DNA of 64,000 bases from Desulfovibrio sp. (GCA_030145055.1 JAQYWK010000004.1:448701-512700); one strand, 5' to 3'; positions 38,047 through 47,787 are shown, numbered from the stretch's first letter. Made by a program: numbers and translations. The notes: generated by a model from the letters alone, not told the origin.

Positions 38047-38085
38047 AAAAGCCCTGAAAGAATGATTCTTTCAGGGCTTTTTTTG
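38047..38085 (+). terminator. Terminator of the sulfite reductase gene
   Basis: Perfect hairpin AAGCCCTGAAAGAA-TGAT-TTCTTTCAGGGCTT followed by TTTTTG. Confidence 0.92.
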
Positions 38086-38093
38086 TAAAGCAA

Positions 38094-38132
38094 CCCCGAA
38101 CAACCATAATGGTTGCACGGGGCAGGGTATTA
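38094..38132 (-). terminator. Terminator of the convergent chemoreceptor gene
   Basis: On the minus strand CCCCG-TG-CAACCAT-TATGGTTG-TT-CGGGG followed by TTGCTTT. Confidence 0.6.
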
Positions 38133-38150
38133 ATTCTGCTAGTTATTTGG

Positions 38151-40232
38151 TTAGAATAACTCGAAGTCGTTATCATCATGATCGTTCATGTCTAGAGCAA
38201 CCCCAGAACCTTTGTTGGCTTGCGGTTTAGGGCTAGTAGGCGCAGCAGCTTTTGGTGTTGGTAGGGCTCTTTTAGGTGTTCTATGAGCAATCTTGGCTGG
38301 GGTATATTGTCTGCCTCCGCCATCAACATTAAAGAATGAAATGGTCTTCTGCAGATGATCAGCCTGACCTGATAATTCTTCTGAAGTAGAAGACATTTCT
38401 TCTGATGCAGCTGCATTTTGCTGAACGACGGTGTCAAGTTGCTGGATAGCGTTGTTAATTTGAGTAGCGCCGGAATCTTGTTCGTTACAAGCTGCGTTAA
38501 TTTCCTGAACAAGTTCAGCGGTCTTCTGGATATCTGGAACTAATTGATTCAGCATCTGTCCGGCTTTTTCGGCTACATCAACACTGGATGACGAAAGTTC
38601 GCTAATTTCACCTGCAGCAGCTCCGCTTCGTTCTGCAAGTTTGCGAACTTCGGCAGCGACAACTGCAAATCCTTTTCCATGCTCCCCGGCTCGTGCTGCT
38701 TCAATTGCAGCGTTCAAAGCAAGCAGGTTCGTCTGGCGGGCAATTTCTTCAATGATGGATATTTTTTCTGCAATTTCCTTCATAGCTCCAACCGTCTGGC
38801 TGACAGCAGAGCCTCCTTCCTGAGCATCGGCAGAGGCTTTTTGTGCAATTGCCTCGGTCTGTCTTGCATTATCTGCATTTTGTCTGATATTAGAGGCCAT
38901 TTGCTCCATGGATGAAGAAACTTCTTCTACTGATGCTGCTTGCTCGGTTGAGCCTTGCGATAGTGCTCCTGAGGTCGATGAAAGTTGTTCACTCCCCGTG
39001 GCGACATTGCCTGACGCAAATTGTATCTCACCGACAACTTCGCGTAAACGCAGGTTCATCTCAGTAAGGGCTCTAGCTAGATCTCCAATTTCATCAGTGG
39101 AGTCTACGTCTATAGAAGTATTTAGGTTACCTGCTGCAACAGTTTTTGCGAAGGAAACCCCTTTAACTAGAGGGATGATAATGTTTCTTGCGAAAGTAAT
39201 AAAAGCAGGAATAATGATAATTATAGAGACGCAAAAGACAACAAGTGAGGTCCATAAAGCAGAGCTAATGGCTTCTGTTTGATAGGTAGAAGCTTCAGCC
39301 ACTTCTTTGCGGATGGATCCTGTGTATAGGTCAAGCTGTTCGCTTACTAATGCACCGTTTGCATCAAGTGAGTCATCTATTGCGGAAAATTTTTCTGCAA
39401 TTTCTACTTGTTCGCGAGCACCTTCTTCAATCAGAGTAACCAAATTGACTTGAATTTCCAATGCAAGACCATCAATTGCATTGTTTATTCTAGGAAGGAG
39501 TGTTGCTTCATTCTGTGTAGTGGTATGCGTTGAAAGTTGTTTGCTGAATTTGCGGAGATCTTGAATAGTTATATCTACGATTTGCATGCGCTCTGAACTA
39601 ACGGTTCCATCATTCTTATCAATAATGGAGTCCATTGCAGCCAGAAGAAGCTGAGTTAAGGAGAGTTGCATCTTCATTGAAATGAGTGCGCCGTCATTAT
39701 TATCATTAGATTCAAAGCTTGCTTCAAGCTTTTGAAGTATGTCTTGCAGCTCGTTTCCGTTTTTATCAAGAATGTCGTCAATTTGGGCAAAATCATTTTC
39801 AATCTGTGAATCCCTGATAGCACTTTCACTGATTAATTTGTTCAGATCAACCTTAATTGCCTTGACCAAGCCTTGCGCACCCACTTTGATTTGCTGAGCG
39901 GATCGTTTTTCACTCTCAGTATCCGCTGCTTGAACTATAGCATTAGAATTTTCTGTCAAAAATTTAGATGTGCGGTTAATCACATCCATCACATCACCAG
40001 ATATTTTTCCTTGATCTCTGTCGACGATGGAATCCATCGCAGCAAGTAACAATTCTGCCTGTGCAAATTTCATATTTTGCGCTAGCTCAAATTGTTCGTA
40101 CCTTAAGCTCTGAAGATCACTAGATTCTTCTACAGACTTAAATCCGAAAATGTTGATTATCGCCAGTACGCTCAAGGCGGCTACTACGATTGTGCCCATT
40201 GCAGTCATTTTTTTCTTAATTGTCCAATTCAT
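38151..40232 (-). CDS. Methyl-accepting chemotaxis protein with internally duplicated helical sensor and C-terminal docking tail
   Basis: A 693-residue receptor: TM1 (about 11-31), helical periplasmic sensor (about 32-325), TM2 (about 326-350), HAMP, then the methyl-accepting domain with [18 protein letters not shown]. The sensor is made of two similar halves: [15 protein letters not shown] near residue 61 recurs as [15 protein letters not shown] near 195, and IDDILDKNG near 151 recurs as IDDSLDANG near 285, a repeat period of about 134 residues. The C-terminus has a Pro/Ala/Lys-rich linker and the tail DDNDFELF. A single gene, closed by its own terminator. Confidence 0.93.
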   Translation of the reverse strand: MNWTIKKKMTAMGTIVVAALSVLAIINIFGFKSVEESSDLQSLRYEQFELAQNMKFAQAELLLAAMDSIVDRDQGKISGDVMDVINRTSKFLTENSNAIVQAADTESEKRSAQQIKVGAQGLVKAIKVDLNKLISESAIRDSQIENDFAQIDDILDKNGNELQDILQKLEASFESNDNNDGALISMKMQLSLTQLLLAAMDSIIDKNDGTVSSERMQIVDITIQDLRKFSKQLSTHTTTQNEATLLPRINNAIDGLALEIQVNLVTLIEEGAREQVEIAEKFSAIDDSLDANGALVSEQLDLYTGSIRKEVAEASTYQTEAISSALWTSLVVFCVSIIIIIPAFITFARNIIIPLVKGVSFAKTVAAGNLNTSIDVDSTDEIGDLARALTEMNLRLREVVGEIQFASGNVATGSEQLSSTSGALSQGSTEQAASVEEVSSSMEQMASNIRQNADNARQTEAIAQKASADAQEGGSAVSQTVGAMKEIAEKISIIEEIARQTNLLALNAAIEAARAGEHGKGFAVVAAEVRKLAERSGAAAGEISELSSSSVDVAEKAGQMLNQLVPDIQKTAELVQEINAACNEQDSGATQINNAIQQLDTVVQQNAAASEEMSSTSEELSGQADHLQKTISFFNVDGGGRQYTPAKIAHRTPKRALPTPKAAAPTSPKPQANKGSGVALDMNDHDDNDFELF

Positions 40233-40533
40233 AATAACACCTTCTCTTTATTGAAAATATATTTATGAGTTTATTGTAATTAAATATGAACAATTGTCTA
40301 ATATTTTTTCAAGTAAATAGTATTCTTTTATAATGGCTATTTATATTAACTTTTCATCGTAGGCGAAAGCATGATGTAAGTGCAGAACTGTAACAAATGA
40401 TCACGAATATGAATTTTCAACAAGTTATTATGATGTGGCGGTGTATTGATTGTAATGTTATTGGATTGGGTAAAATTAACGAGATTTATTTTGCACCGCA
40501 GCTTGAAGTGCAATTTTTTGTATAAAGGAATTT
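40233..40533. other. Divergent promoter region
   Basis: About 300 AT-rich bases between the divergent chemoreceptor and diguanylate cyclase genes. No ORF or stable hairpin is seen. Confidence 0.4.
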
Positions 40534-42750
40534 ATGAAGGTAAGATTTATTTTTTGGGTATTAGTTTCTTTTGTGCTGCTTTACGCTGATTTAAAATTGT
40601 CAGAAGCCAACCAAAGCGGTTTGAAGCTTAGTGCTCAAGAGCAAGAATTTATAAAAGAAAATTCTGAAATAGTAATCGGCGGTGGTATTTCCTTTGATCC
40701 TTTTGTGATTCAAAATAATGATGGATCTGTAAGTGGTTATGATGCCGATATAGCGAAGTTAATCAGTGAAAGGACTGGACTTGGTATCAGGTTTGAACTT
40801 GGAAAATGGATTGATGTTCAGGATAAAGCTAAGAGGGGCGAACTTGACGGTATCAGCACTGCTACCGCGCAGGAAAGCCGCGATAAATATTTAATTAAGA
40901 CTTCTTCTTACCTTACGATGACAAGTTTAGTGATTGTTAGGAATGGTAATCCGAAGCGGATATACAGTATTAATGACATTGCTAACAAGCGAGTAGCTCT
41001 TCAGCGTGGTAACTTGGGTTTTAAAAAGCTTCTTGAGCCTTATTGGGATGAGATAGAGATAGTTTATTATGATTCCATGCATGAATTGATCAGAGCTGTT
41101 GTCGCTGGTGATGCAGACTTCACGCTTTTAGATGAAACAGCATATTATGTAGCCGATCAGCTGGGATTAGGCGGATTTATAGAAACTACTTTCCCAGTTG
41201 GAGAGCCCATTGAGATTAGATTTTATTTAAGGAAGGATAAACCTGTACTGGCGTCCATTTTTAATAAGGGACTGAAAACTATATCAGAACAGGAAAAGAA
41301 CATCCTCAGAAAAAGATGGTTTGCCAAGAATCAAAAGAACTTCAGCGATAGTGAAGGGGTTGCAGACTTTACCCCTGAAGAGAAAGAGTATCTTACCCGC
41401 AAGGGAGGTCTCTCTGTTAGTGTATATCCAGATCAAATGCCCTATATGAATGTTGACGAGAGTGGGCAGCTTGATGGAATGGCTGCTGACTATTTCTCTG
41501 TTTTTGAAGAGCGGATTGGTGAAGCATTTCGGTTTTTGCCTACCAAAACATTCGAAGAAACAGTTCAGTCTATCCAGTCACGCAAAACTGATGTCCTTCT
41601 TATGACAAGGGAGACAACTGAACTTAATGACTACGTATATGTTACGACTCCATATCTTTCATTTCCGTATGTAATTGCGACGACTAGTGACAAACTTTTT
41701 ATTGAAGATATATCAATGGTTATTAGTAAGACTTTTGCTGTGATTAAAGGCTCTATTATTATACCTGAGCTTAGGAATATGCATCCTTTCATAAAGATCG
41801 TTGAAGTTGAATCCTTACTAGATGGACTCGGGCTGGTTCGAGAAGGCGAAGTTTTCGGATACATAGATACCTCCGCTGCGATTGGATATGTCATACAAAA
41901 AGAGCTGATGTTGGACATTAAAATTGCCGGTAAGATACCTCGTGATTGTGATTTCAGGGTGGCAACACGTATTGACGAGCCGCTTCTGAGCAGTATTTTC
42001 CAGAAGGTAGTAGGGAGTCTTACAAGAGAAGATAAACAGCGTATCTATAATCGGTGGGTTGCAATTAAGTATGAGCGAGGCGTTGATTATTCCGTTGTAT
42101 GGAAAGTCATAATTGTTGCCGCTCTTTTACTTTTGGCAAGTATGTTTTGGAATCGCAAACTTTCGATAGCAAGGTGTAAGATTCAATCCACTCTTGATGA
42201 CCTCAGCGTGGCTCAAAGTCTATTGCAGGAAAAAAACGATGAGCTAGAAAAACTGGCCATCACGGACAGGCTGACCGGGCTCGGCAATCGTATGAAGCTG
42301 GACAGTACTCTTCAAATAGAGATTGCTCGAAACATTCGTTACGAGCATCCTCTTTCAGTAATTATTATGGATCTAGATTTCTTCAAACGAATCAATGACA
42401 GCTTGGGACATCAGGCTGGAGACAAGGTACTTCAGGGCGTGTCAGAAATTTTGCGCAACACCATTCGTGATACCGATATTGTTGGGAGATGGGGCGGAGA
42501 AGAATTTTTGATAATATGCCCTGAGACAACTCTTGAAGGTGCAAGTACACTTGCCGAGAAAATTCGTTTAATAATGGAAAGTACTGAGCTTGAAGAAGGC
42601 GTGATAGTCACCGGAAGTTTCGGCGTGGCTGAGAGAGAACTTGGAGAAAAAGACGCAGGCTTAATTAGCAGGGCAGATGATGCGTTGTATGAGGCAAAAG
42701 CCAATGGGCGAAACAAGGTCGAAGCTTTACGTGGTAAGGAAAGCGAATGA
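40534..42750 (+). CDS. Membrane diguanylate cyclase with two periplasmic binding-protein domains
   Basis: A 738-residue protein: signal peptide or anchor (1 to about 25), two tandem family 3 solute-binding domains (about 44-265 and 285-505), one membrane segment (about 518-538), a coiled coil and a GGDEF domain (about 580-735). The active site is GGEEF near residue 654, and an inhibitory I-site RxxD sits five residues before it (RDTDIVGRWGGEEF). It would make cyclic di-GMP in response to a periplasmic small ligand, possibly an amino acid. The stop overlaps the next start (ATGA), so it is coupled to the HlyD-like gene. Confidence 0.92.
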   Translation: MKVRFIFWVLVSFVLLYADLKLSEANQSGLKLSAQEQEFIKENSEIVIGGGISFDPFVIQNNDGSVSGYDADIAKLISERTGLGIRFELGKWIDVQDKAKRGELDGISTATAQESRDKYLIKTSSYLTMTSLVIVRNGNPKRIYSINDIANKRVALQRGNLGFKKLLEPYWDEIEIVYYDSMHELIRAVVAGDADFTLLDETAYYVADQLGLGGFIETTFPVGEPIEIRFYLRKDKPVLASIFNKGLKTISEQEKNILRKRWFAKNQKNFSDSEGVADFTPEEKEYLTRKGGLSVSVYPDQMPYMNVDESGQLDGMAADYFSVFEERIGEAFRFLPTKTFEETVQSIQSRKTDVLLMTRETTELNDYVYVTTPYLSFPYVIATTSDKLFIEDISMVISKTFAVIKGSIIIPELRNMHPFIKIVEVESLLDGLGLVREGEVFGYIDTSAAIGYVIQKELMLDIKIAGKIPRDCDFRVATRIDEPLLSSIFQKVVGSLTREDKQRIYNRWVAIKYERGVDYSVVWKVIIVAALLLLASMFWNRKLSIARCKIQSTLDDLSVAQSLLQEKNDELEKLAITDRLTGLGNRMKLDSTLQIEIARNIRYEHPLSVIIMDLDFFKRINDSLGHQAGDKVLQGVSEILRNTIRDTDIVGRWGGEEFLIICPETTLEGASTLAEKIRLIMESTELEEGVIVTGSFGVAERELGEKDAGLISRADDALYEAKANGRNKVEALRGKESE

Positions 42751-43925
42751 ATATCCGTTTAAGCAGTAAAAAGGTAACGTGGATAGTGGTAATTCTTATT
42801 GCCCTACTTCCATTACCTTCTATCATTAATTATATGCAGCGTTTTGTCGTCCGCAATGGAGTTGTTACCGCCTTCAGGTATGAAGTACGTGCTCCTATAG
42901 ATGGTGTGGTGGACAACCTATCGGTTGTGCCCGGGACCATTGCCGGAGGAAAAACCGCTTTACGGCTGGGTAATAAACGAAAAGCAGGGCAGCATGAAAC
43001 GCTTGAACAAGAACTTACTTCTCTTGATGGCAGTCTTAAGCAAAGCAAAAAAATGTTGTCAGAATATATTTCTCAAATATCAAAGGATCTTGATCAAAGT
43101 CTTGGTATACTTAGAGCTAGGCTCATTGGAGAAAAAGCCTCACAGAACGAATCCTATCAGCGACGTGAGCGAACCATTAAGCTTGTAAAGGATCTTGTGG
43201 CAACTCGGGAAGATGCTGATCGGGTTGAGTCTGAGTATCGGAAAAATGAAGCTAAGGTAAAAACAACTAAGCTGGAGATTGAGCAGCTCAAGCACCGGCG
43301 CCGGATGTTGTCTCAAGGTATGTTTCCTCAAGATTTATCCGATGGAGTTATTCAGGTGCAACGCCGGATTAACACTCTGAAGCAGGGGATTCTTGAGTGC
43401 AAAAGGCGTATGAGTGAAGCTGACACTGCATTCATAAATGAAGATGACTCTCTGAATGTGGGCAAAGCTAATATCAATAACAGGTCCGCCCGAGCCTCTG
43501 TGGTCTTGCCTGATTCCGCAGTAATATGGGAAGTGGACGTGCAAAACGGTATGGAGGTGACGAAAGGTGATCGACTTTTGTCCTATATAGATCGAAGTCG
43601 CCTTATGGTTGAAGTTGCTGTGGATGATGCGACTTTGGAGCTGATTAGGCCCGGCCATCCTGCACGAATTCGGTTGTTCGGGAAAACTGATTTCATCGAC
43701 GGAAAGGTCACACGTGTAATGGGCTCAGGCGGTGTTTGGCATTCCAATCTCTTCGCGGCAAATATCAAGCGCAGAGCATTTCGAGATGGGCGTGTTCTTA
43801 TCCAGATTAAGGACGACAAGCTTTATAATGAGGTAGAGAAGTTTTGCGGAGTGGGAAGGACAGCTTATGCTGAATTTGAAGGAATTGGTCTTGTAGAACA
43901 GTATTTTGGAACGTTTCTTAGATGA
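42747..43925 (+). CDS. HlyD-like membrane fusion / adaptor protein
   Basis: A 392-residue protein with one N-terminal membrane helix (about 11-29), a biotinyl-lipoyl-like half (VVRNGVVTAFRYEVRAPIDG), a long coiled coil (about 85-215), and the second lipoyl half and beta barrel (DSAVIWEVDVQNGMEVTKGD, then HPARIRLFGKTDF). This is the layout of type I secretion and efflux adaptors. No ABC or RND pump and no outer-membrane channel gene is adjacent. It overlaps both neighbours by 4 bases, so it works with a diguanylate cyclase and a CDF-like protein. Adaptors of the Alg44 type in c-di-GMP-controlled exopolysaccharide export are a partial analogy only. Confidence 0.85.
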   Translation: MNIRLSSKKVTWIVVILIALLPLPSIINYMQRFVVRNGVVTAFRYEVRAPIDGVVDNLSVVPGTIAGGKTALRLGNKRKAGQHETLEQELTSLDGSLKQSKKMLSEYISQISKDLDQSLGILRARLIGEKASQNESYQRRERTIKLVKDLVATREDADRVESEYRKNEAKVKTTKLEIEQLKHRRRMLSQGMFPQDLSDGVIQVQRRINTLKQGILECKRRMSEADTAFINEDDSLNVGKANINNRSARASVVLPDSAVIWEVDVQNGMEVTKGDRLLSYIDRSRLMVEVAVDDATLELIRPGHPARIRLFGKTDFIDGKVTRVMGSGGVWHSNLFAANIKRRAFRDGRVLIQIKDDKLYNEVEKFCGVGRTAYAEFEGIGLVEQYFGTFLR

Positions 43926-44833
43926 GCTCTTTCGCTTCGGAATTATCCCCCCATCAGAAGGATAAAGAAAGCTCCGTATTATGGGCGGCTGTTCTAGATA
44001 CAATTCTCTTGGTCTTTCTTATGAGTGTAGGGCTTCTTTCCGGTTCAATGACAGCGTTATCCGAAATTATCAGGGTTTTACTTTTACTCGTGATAGAATA
44101 CGTTTCGTATGTTGTTTTGAGACGAGTTCACAGAAGTAGATTTAATGAGTTTGAATTTGGTACTGGCAAGATCGAACGAATTACAAACTTACTGGTTGCC
44201 TTCGGACTTCTGCTGAGTAGCCTATATATTTTTTCAAAAGTTATTTCCATGGATGAGAGTGCCCCCATTTCCCCCACTGCTTTGATGTTGACGCTGGTTG
44301 TGGCCAATTTCAATTTGATTATTAATTTCTATTTCTCAATGGCATTCATCCGTTCCAATCAGACGGAAAGCTCTGTGATTATTTCATCTCAGATTGCGGC
44401 CAGAATTGCGAAAACAGTCGCATCGTGTATTGTCGTAGGTGTTCTAATGCTTGCACTATGGTTGCCTGATCCAAGATCTGCACGCATTGTTGATCTGTGG
44501 GGATCAATATTTCTTCTTTGTTATATGGTTTTCATCGCCTATGGTTTGATCAAGGAAAGCCTGCCGGAAATTCTAGACCGCACCATTTCCGAACCAGATC
44601 ATTATCAAATTCTAAGAATATTGGCGGAAAATTTCGATCATTACGACGGCTTCAGCGGATACAAGACGCGCAGATCCGGTAAAGATTTATTTATACTTTT
44701 GACATTGTCCTTTTCCCCCACAAACTCGCTAGAGCAAATTGAAGCACGCTTGCAACCCATACGGCAATCCTTTGAAGCAGAACTTCCGGGGTCATCGCTT
44801 ATCATTGTGCCTGAGGTTACGAAGGCGTGTTAA
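43922..44833 (+). CDS. Cation-diffusion-facilitator-like membrane protein lacking the metal ligands
   Basis: A 303-residue protein with about six membrane helices (about 18-215) and a soluble C-terminal domain (about 220-300) like that of CDF metal exporters. CDF landmarks are visible: LLSGSMTALSEIIR at helix 2 and FEFGTGKIERITNLLVAFG before helix 3. However, the Asp/His ligands expected in helix 2 (x-D-x-x-H-x-x-x-D) and helix 5 (H-x-x-x-D) are absent: helix 2 reads SEIIRVLLLL and helix 5 reads SQIAARIAKTVAS. It is therefore unlikely to move zinc. The start overlaps the HlyD-like stop by 4 bases. Confidence 0.75.
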   Translation: MSSFASELSPHQKDKESSVLWAAVLDTILLVFLMSVGLLSGSMTALSEIIRVLLLLVIEYVSYVVLRRVHRSRFNEFEFGTGKIERITNLLVAFGLLLSSLYIFSKVISMDESAPISPTALMLTLVVANFNLIINFYFSMAFIRSNQTESSVIISSQIAARIAKTVASCIVVGVLMLALWLPDPRSARIVDLWGSIFLLCYMVFIAYGLIKESLPEILDRTISEPDHYQILRILAENFDHYDGFSGYKTRRSGKDLFILLTLSFSPTNSLEQIEARLQPIRQSFEAELPGSSLIIVPEVTKAC

Positions 44834-44912
44834 TAGTAATTTATAAGACTAATTGATATTGTTTTATGGTTGCTGTACATTTAACACTAAATAATATTTT
44901 AAGGAGTATTAA

Positions 44913-45137
44913 ATGAAGCTAGTAAAATTATTAGGATTGGTTGTTTCGGTCGCGCTGGCAGGAGTACTGATACTTGGACCAATGACAGGTTGCGGAGGCG
45001 GCGGTGCTGATCAGACCATGCAGGCTAGAACGACAACCACAGGGCAGGAACTTCAGGACCTGGATGCAGCGTACAAGAAGGGCGTTATCACTGAAGATCA
45101 GTACAAAGAGCAGAAAGAGAAGATTCTTGACGATTAG
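44913..45137 (+). CDS. Small SHOCT-like lipoprotein
   Basis: A 74-residue protein with a signal peptide ending in the lipobox PMTGC, followed by Gly-rich residues and a short C-terminal helix pair (LQDLDAAYKKGVITEDQYKE) of the SHOCT type. It is probably anchored to the inner or outer membrane. A TAAGGAG ribosome site precedes it and a terminator follows, so it is a single transcript or the last gene of the cyclase operon 80 bases upstream. Confidence 0.75.
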   Translation: MKLVKLLGLVVSVALAGVLILGPMTGCGGGGADQTMQARTTTTGQELQDLDAAYKKGVITEDQYKEQKEKILDD

Positions 45138-45161
45138 TATTTGAAATATTTTATTAGATTC

Positions 45162-45202
45162 AAAACCCCGATGCTGGCGACAGTTTCGGGGTTTTATTTT
45201 TT
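45162..45202 (+). terminator. Terminator after the lipoprotein gene
   Basis: AAAACCCCGA...TCGGGGTTTT followed by ATTTTTT. Confidence 0.88.
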
Positions 45203-45296
45203 GGGGGAAAGGGTGAATTCGTTATCGGTAGAGATGCTTGCGGCGCTGTGAGAAAGTCTATAATCTCTTCCTAGTCTGAAATATTAGGAGCTATTA

Positions 45297-47009
45297 ATGG
45301 CGTGTTGTAAATGTAGTTGCGAGGGTCTGGGTGTTGATGGGGAGATGTATAAATGGGAAGATCCTCAAGAGCCAGTTTATAAAGATCCAGAAGATAATAA
45401 AGAATATTGTATTTTTCATGCACCTAAAGATTGTAAGTTTAAGAAGTTGGGAGAAGAGAATATTATCTCTGTAGAAGACTTCAATAAAAAAGTGTTTGAG
45501 CGAATTAATAACGTTGTTGATGATACGAAAAGTCCGTGGTCTTGTAATTTATCCTTTACCGTATTTCCTGATAAAATTTCTTTTTCGCAATACGGGATCA
45601 AAGAAATTTTGCCTTCTATTTCTTTTTATAAATCTACTTTCTACGGGATTGCGAATTATAGAGGGTTGTCATTTAATGGAGAAGTCGATTTCGAGAATGT
45701 TAACTTCAAGAAAGAGGCTGTGTTTACGAATGTAATTTTTGATGAAAAAGCTGTGTTTATGGATGCAATTTTTGATGAAGGAGCGGGCTTTTTAAAAGCC
45801 GTATTTGATGGGGAAGCGTATTTCGGACGTACAACATTCAGCAGTATGTTTGCCAATTTTATTGGGGTAGTTTTTAATAAAGGAGCTAACTTTCATGCGG
45901 TAACATTTAATTCTTCAGCTCTTTTTACAAAGGTAAAATTTAATGGAAATGCTATTTTTAGCCGAGCTAAAATTAAGGAGGGAATTGGCAAATTCGACGA
46001 AGCATTTTTTAGCAATACGAGTGATTTCTCTCTTGCCCAATTTGAAGATGGTGCTATGAATTTCACAGGGTGTAACTTCATTGGTGATTCCAAGTTTTCC
46101 GGGGCTGTCTTTAGCTATGGGGCCAATTTTAATACAGCTTCTTTTAGTAAAGAGGCTTGGTTTGATCAATCTAAATTTGCTGGTAAGGCTTCTTTCGTGC
46201 GGACTGTTTTTAACGGCTATGCTGGATTTATGGCTACAATTTTTGAAAGTGAAGTTAGGTTTACCCATTCCGTATTTAATGACGTTGCAAAATTTTCAGA
46301 GCTAATCATAGGTTCTGAGGGTACATGGTTAGATTTTGAATCTTGTTATGCTGATCCAATTAAAAAAATGTATTTTGAAAATTTAGATATGGAATCGTTT
46401 GTTTTTTTCAACACAGATATGACTAATCTTCAATTTGTAAATTGCACTTGGCCACTTGAAGAAAATCGTTATTGTATTCAGAGTGAAAAAGATGAAAATT
46501 ATTTAGAATCTGTTCGAGACTTTTATCAGCGCATGAAACGTAAGTTGAAAGATGAACATAATGAATATGAAGCATCAAAATGGCATATTGCAGAAAAGGA
46601 AGCTCATCTTAAAATTTTAAAACAGAAAAATGAATCACGTTTTATTCGTTCAGCACTTTGGATCTATAAACAGTTAAGCGGGTTTGGTGAAAATCCATTT
46701 CGCGCTGGTTGGGTTCTAGCTGCTGTTATGTTGATCGTTTTGGTTCTTCTTGGACTGGGAGGAATTGTTAAAGGTGATAAAGATCTTATCATTCAAGGGA
46801 TAGCTTATCCTAGTTGGGGAAATATAGAAAATTTCGGAACGGTGTTTATTACTTTTTTTAAAAATGTGATGTTGTTCAAAGCGACCACAATAGAGTTTAA
46901 ACCTCAGTATGGTTTCGTGAATGGCGTAATTTTAATCCTGACTCGTTTGATCATTCCATTACAAGCTGCTTTGTTTGCATTCGCCCTGAGAAATAGGTTT
47001 AGACGTTAG
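45297..47009 (+). CDS. Pentapeptide-repeat membrane protein with N-terminal Cys cluster
   Basis: A 570-residue protein. The N-terminus is Cys-rich (MACCKCSCEG, and a later Cys-His pair in EYCIFHAPKDC), possibly a metal site. Residues about 110-370 are made of pentapeptide-like repeats with Phe in the central position (for example AVFTNVIFDEKAVFMDAIF), predicting a long right-handed quadrilateral beta helix. After a helical linker (about 400-455) come two or three hydrophobic segments (about 475-495, 520-535 and 545-565). The layout recalls pentapeptide proteins with ion-channel-like membrane tails. The AGGAG ribosome site is strong. Function unknown. Confidence 0.85.
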   Translation: MACCKCSCEGLGVDGEMYKWEDPQEPVYKDPEDNKEYCIFHAPKDCKFKKLGEENIISVEDFNKKVFERINNVVDDTKSPWSCNLSFTVFPDKISFSQYGIKEILPSISFYKSTFYGIANYRGLSFNGEVDFENVNFKKEAVFTNVIFDEKAVFMDAIFDEGAGFLKAVFDGEAYFGRTTFSSMFANFIGVVFNKGANFHAVTFNSSALFTKVKFNGNAIFSRAKIKEGIGKFDEAFFSNTSDFSLAQFEDGAMNFTGCNFIGDSKFSGAVFSYGANFNTASFSKEAWFDQSKFAGKASFVRTVFNGYAGFMATIFESEVRFTHSVFNDVAKFSELIIGSEGTWLDFESCYADPIKKMYFENLDMESFVFFNTDMTNLQFVNCTWPLEENRYCIQSEKDENYLESVRDFYQRMKRKLKDEHNEYEASKWHIAEKEAHLKILKQKNESRFIRSALWIYKQLSGFGENPFRAGWVLAAVMLIVLVLLGLGGIVKGDKDLIIQGIAYPSWGNIENFGTVFITFFKNVMLFKATTIEFKPQYGFVNGVILILTRLIIPLQAALFAFALRNRFRR

Positions 47010-47040
47010 GAAGTAGTGTTTGATTAATTGGTTTAAACAT

Positions 47041-47215
47041 AAAAAAACCCGACAGACCAACGTCCGACGGGGCAATCTAATTCTAAATATTCCGACTCTC
47101 TACAACCTACAAAAAATAATCACCAAGATAAATACCCTTACCCGCAAGAACACGATTAATATTTCTAACCGCACACATCTTTCCACTCATAGATCAGGCA
47201 TGCCACAGTCTAAGC
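47041..47215 (-). repeat. Copy 1 of a duplicated short-ORF/terminator unit
   Basis: About 175 bases similar (roughly 70 percent by eye) to 47788-47961, in the same orientation. The best conserved part is ATTTCTAACCGCACACATCT. On the minus strand each copy has a short ORF, then a GC-rich hairpin with a T-run (47041-47072 here). The two copies flank the gene at 47210-47662. Confidence 0.65.
47107..47190 (-). CDS. Candidate 27-residue micro-protein, copy 1
   Basis: Starts [19 protein letters not shown] and ends at a TAG about 30 bases before a terminator-like hairpin. The sister ORF at 47863-47937 keeps M[14 protein letters not shown], with only a few changes. It lies just after the stop of the 150-residue gene on the same strand. 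No family was recognised, and it could instead be part of a small RNA. Confidence 0.35.
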   Translation of the reverse strand: MSGKMCAVRNINRVLAGKGIYLGDYFL

Positions 47216-47662
47216 TTTTCTTGTCTTCATCCCCTGTAACACTTTTCTATTAATACCCATTCGCGTTTGAAGTTGACTATAAGATAGTTTTCTCATGCTT
47301 TTTGTCTTGAGTAACACCCCATATTCAAAGTAGTTAATCCATTTTTTATTATAGGCATATTGTATAGCTTCTTCATTCAGTGCCTTTTGGTCATCATCTC
47401 GGATTCTTTTAATCGCTTGAAATATTTTGTCAGAGGGAAGGTTCAGGAGTTCTTTTACACAGCAATTTCCAATAATTGTCTTCTTGCTATTCTGTGCGTT
47501 TTTAAGAACACAAAATTCTTGTATAGGAGAATGACAGCATAAACAATTTTCGGGTTCTTCCGTTTCATATATTTTAAGGAGTGACCATTCGAGTTTCGCT
47601 ATATCCCAAGTTGTGGCTTCAGATAATTCAAGAATATTTTCTTTTAAGTTGCCTTTAGACAT
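47210..47662 (-). CDS. Cys-rich protein of unknown function
   Basis: A 150-residue protein with a strong GGAGGG ribosome site. A candidate zinc knuckle is seen: CLCCHSPIQEFC (about residues 40-51) followed by NCCVKE (about 67-72). The C-terminal third has a helix-rich, Lys-rich segment (YSQLQTRMGINRKVLQGMK) that could bind nucleic acid. No family was recognised. It is framed by two direct copies of a short-ORF/terminator unit, and base composition is AT-rich. Confidence 0.65.
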   Translation of the reverse strand: MSKGNLKENILELSEATTWDIAKLEWSLLKIYETEEPENCLCCHSPIQEFCVLKNAQNSKKTIIGNCCVKELLNLPSDKIFQAIKRIRDDDQKALNEEAIQYAYNKKWINYFEYGVLLKTKSMRKLSYSQLQTRMGINRKVLQGMKTRKA

Positions 47663-47787
47663 TTGCCCTCCATTTTTTTTTCCATAAGCGGTCTTAATGA
47701 GTAATCTGAGTTTATGAAAAAGTAATTTTGATCATTTGTCAAAGATGTTTCTGGTGTCTAACTCAGAGACTCTTTGAAACTAATCCC

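Noticed and set aside
47107-47190. The micro-ORF as a Com-like zinc-finger regulator of a Mu-type prophage.
   Set aside because: The CxxC pairs that define Com are missing, and no prophage genes are nearby.
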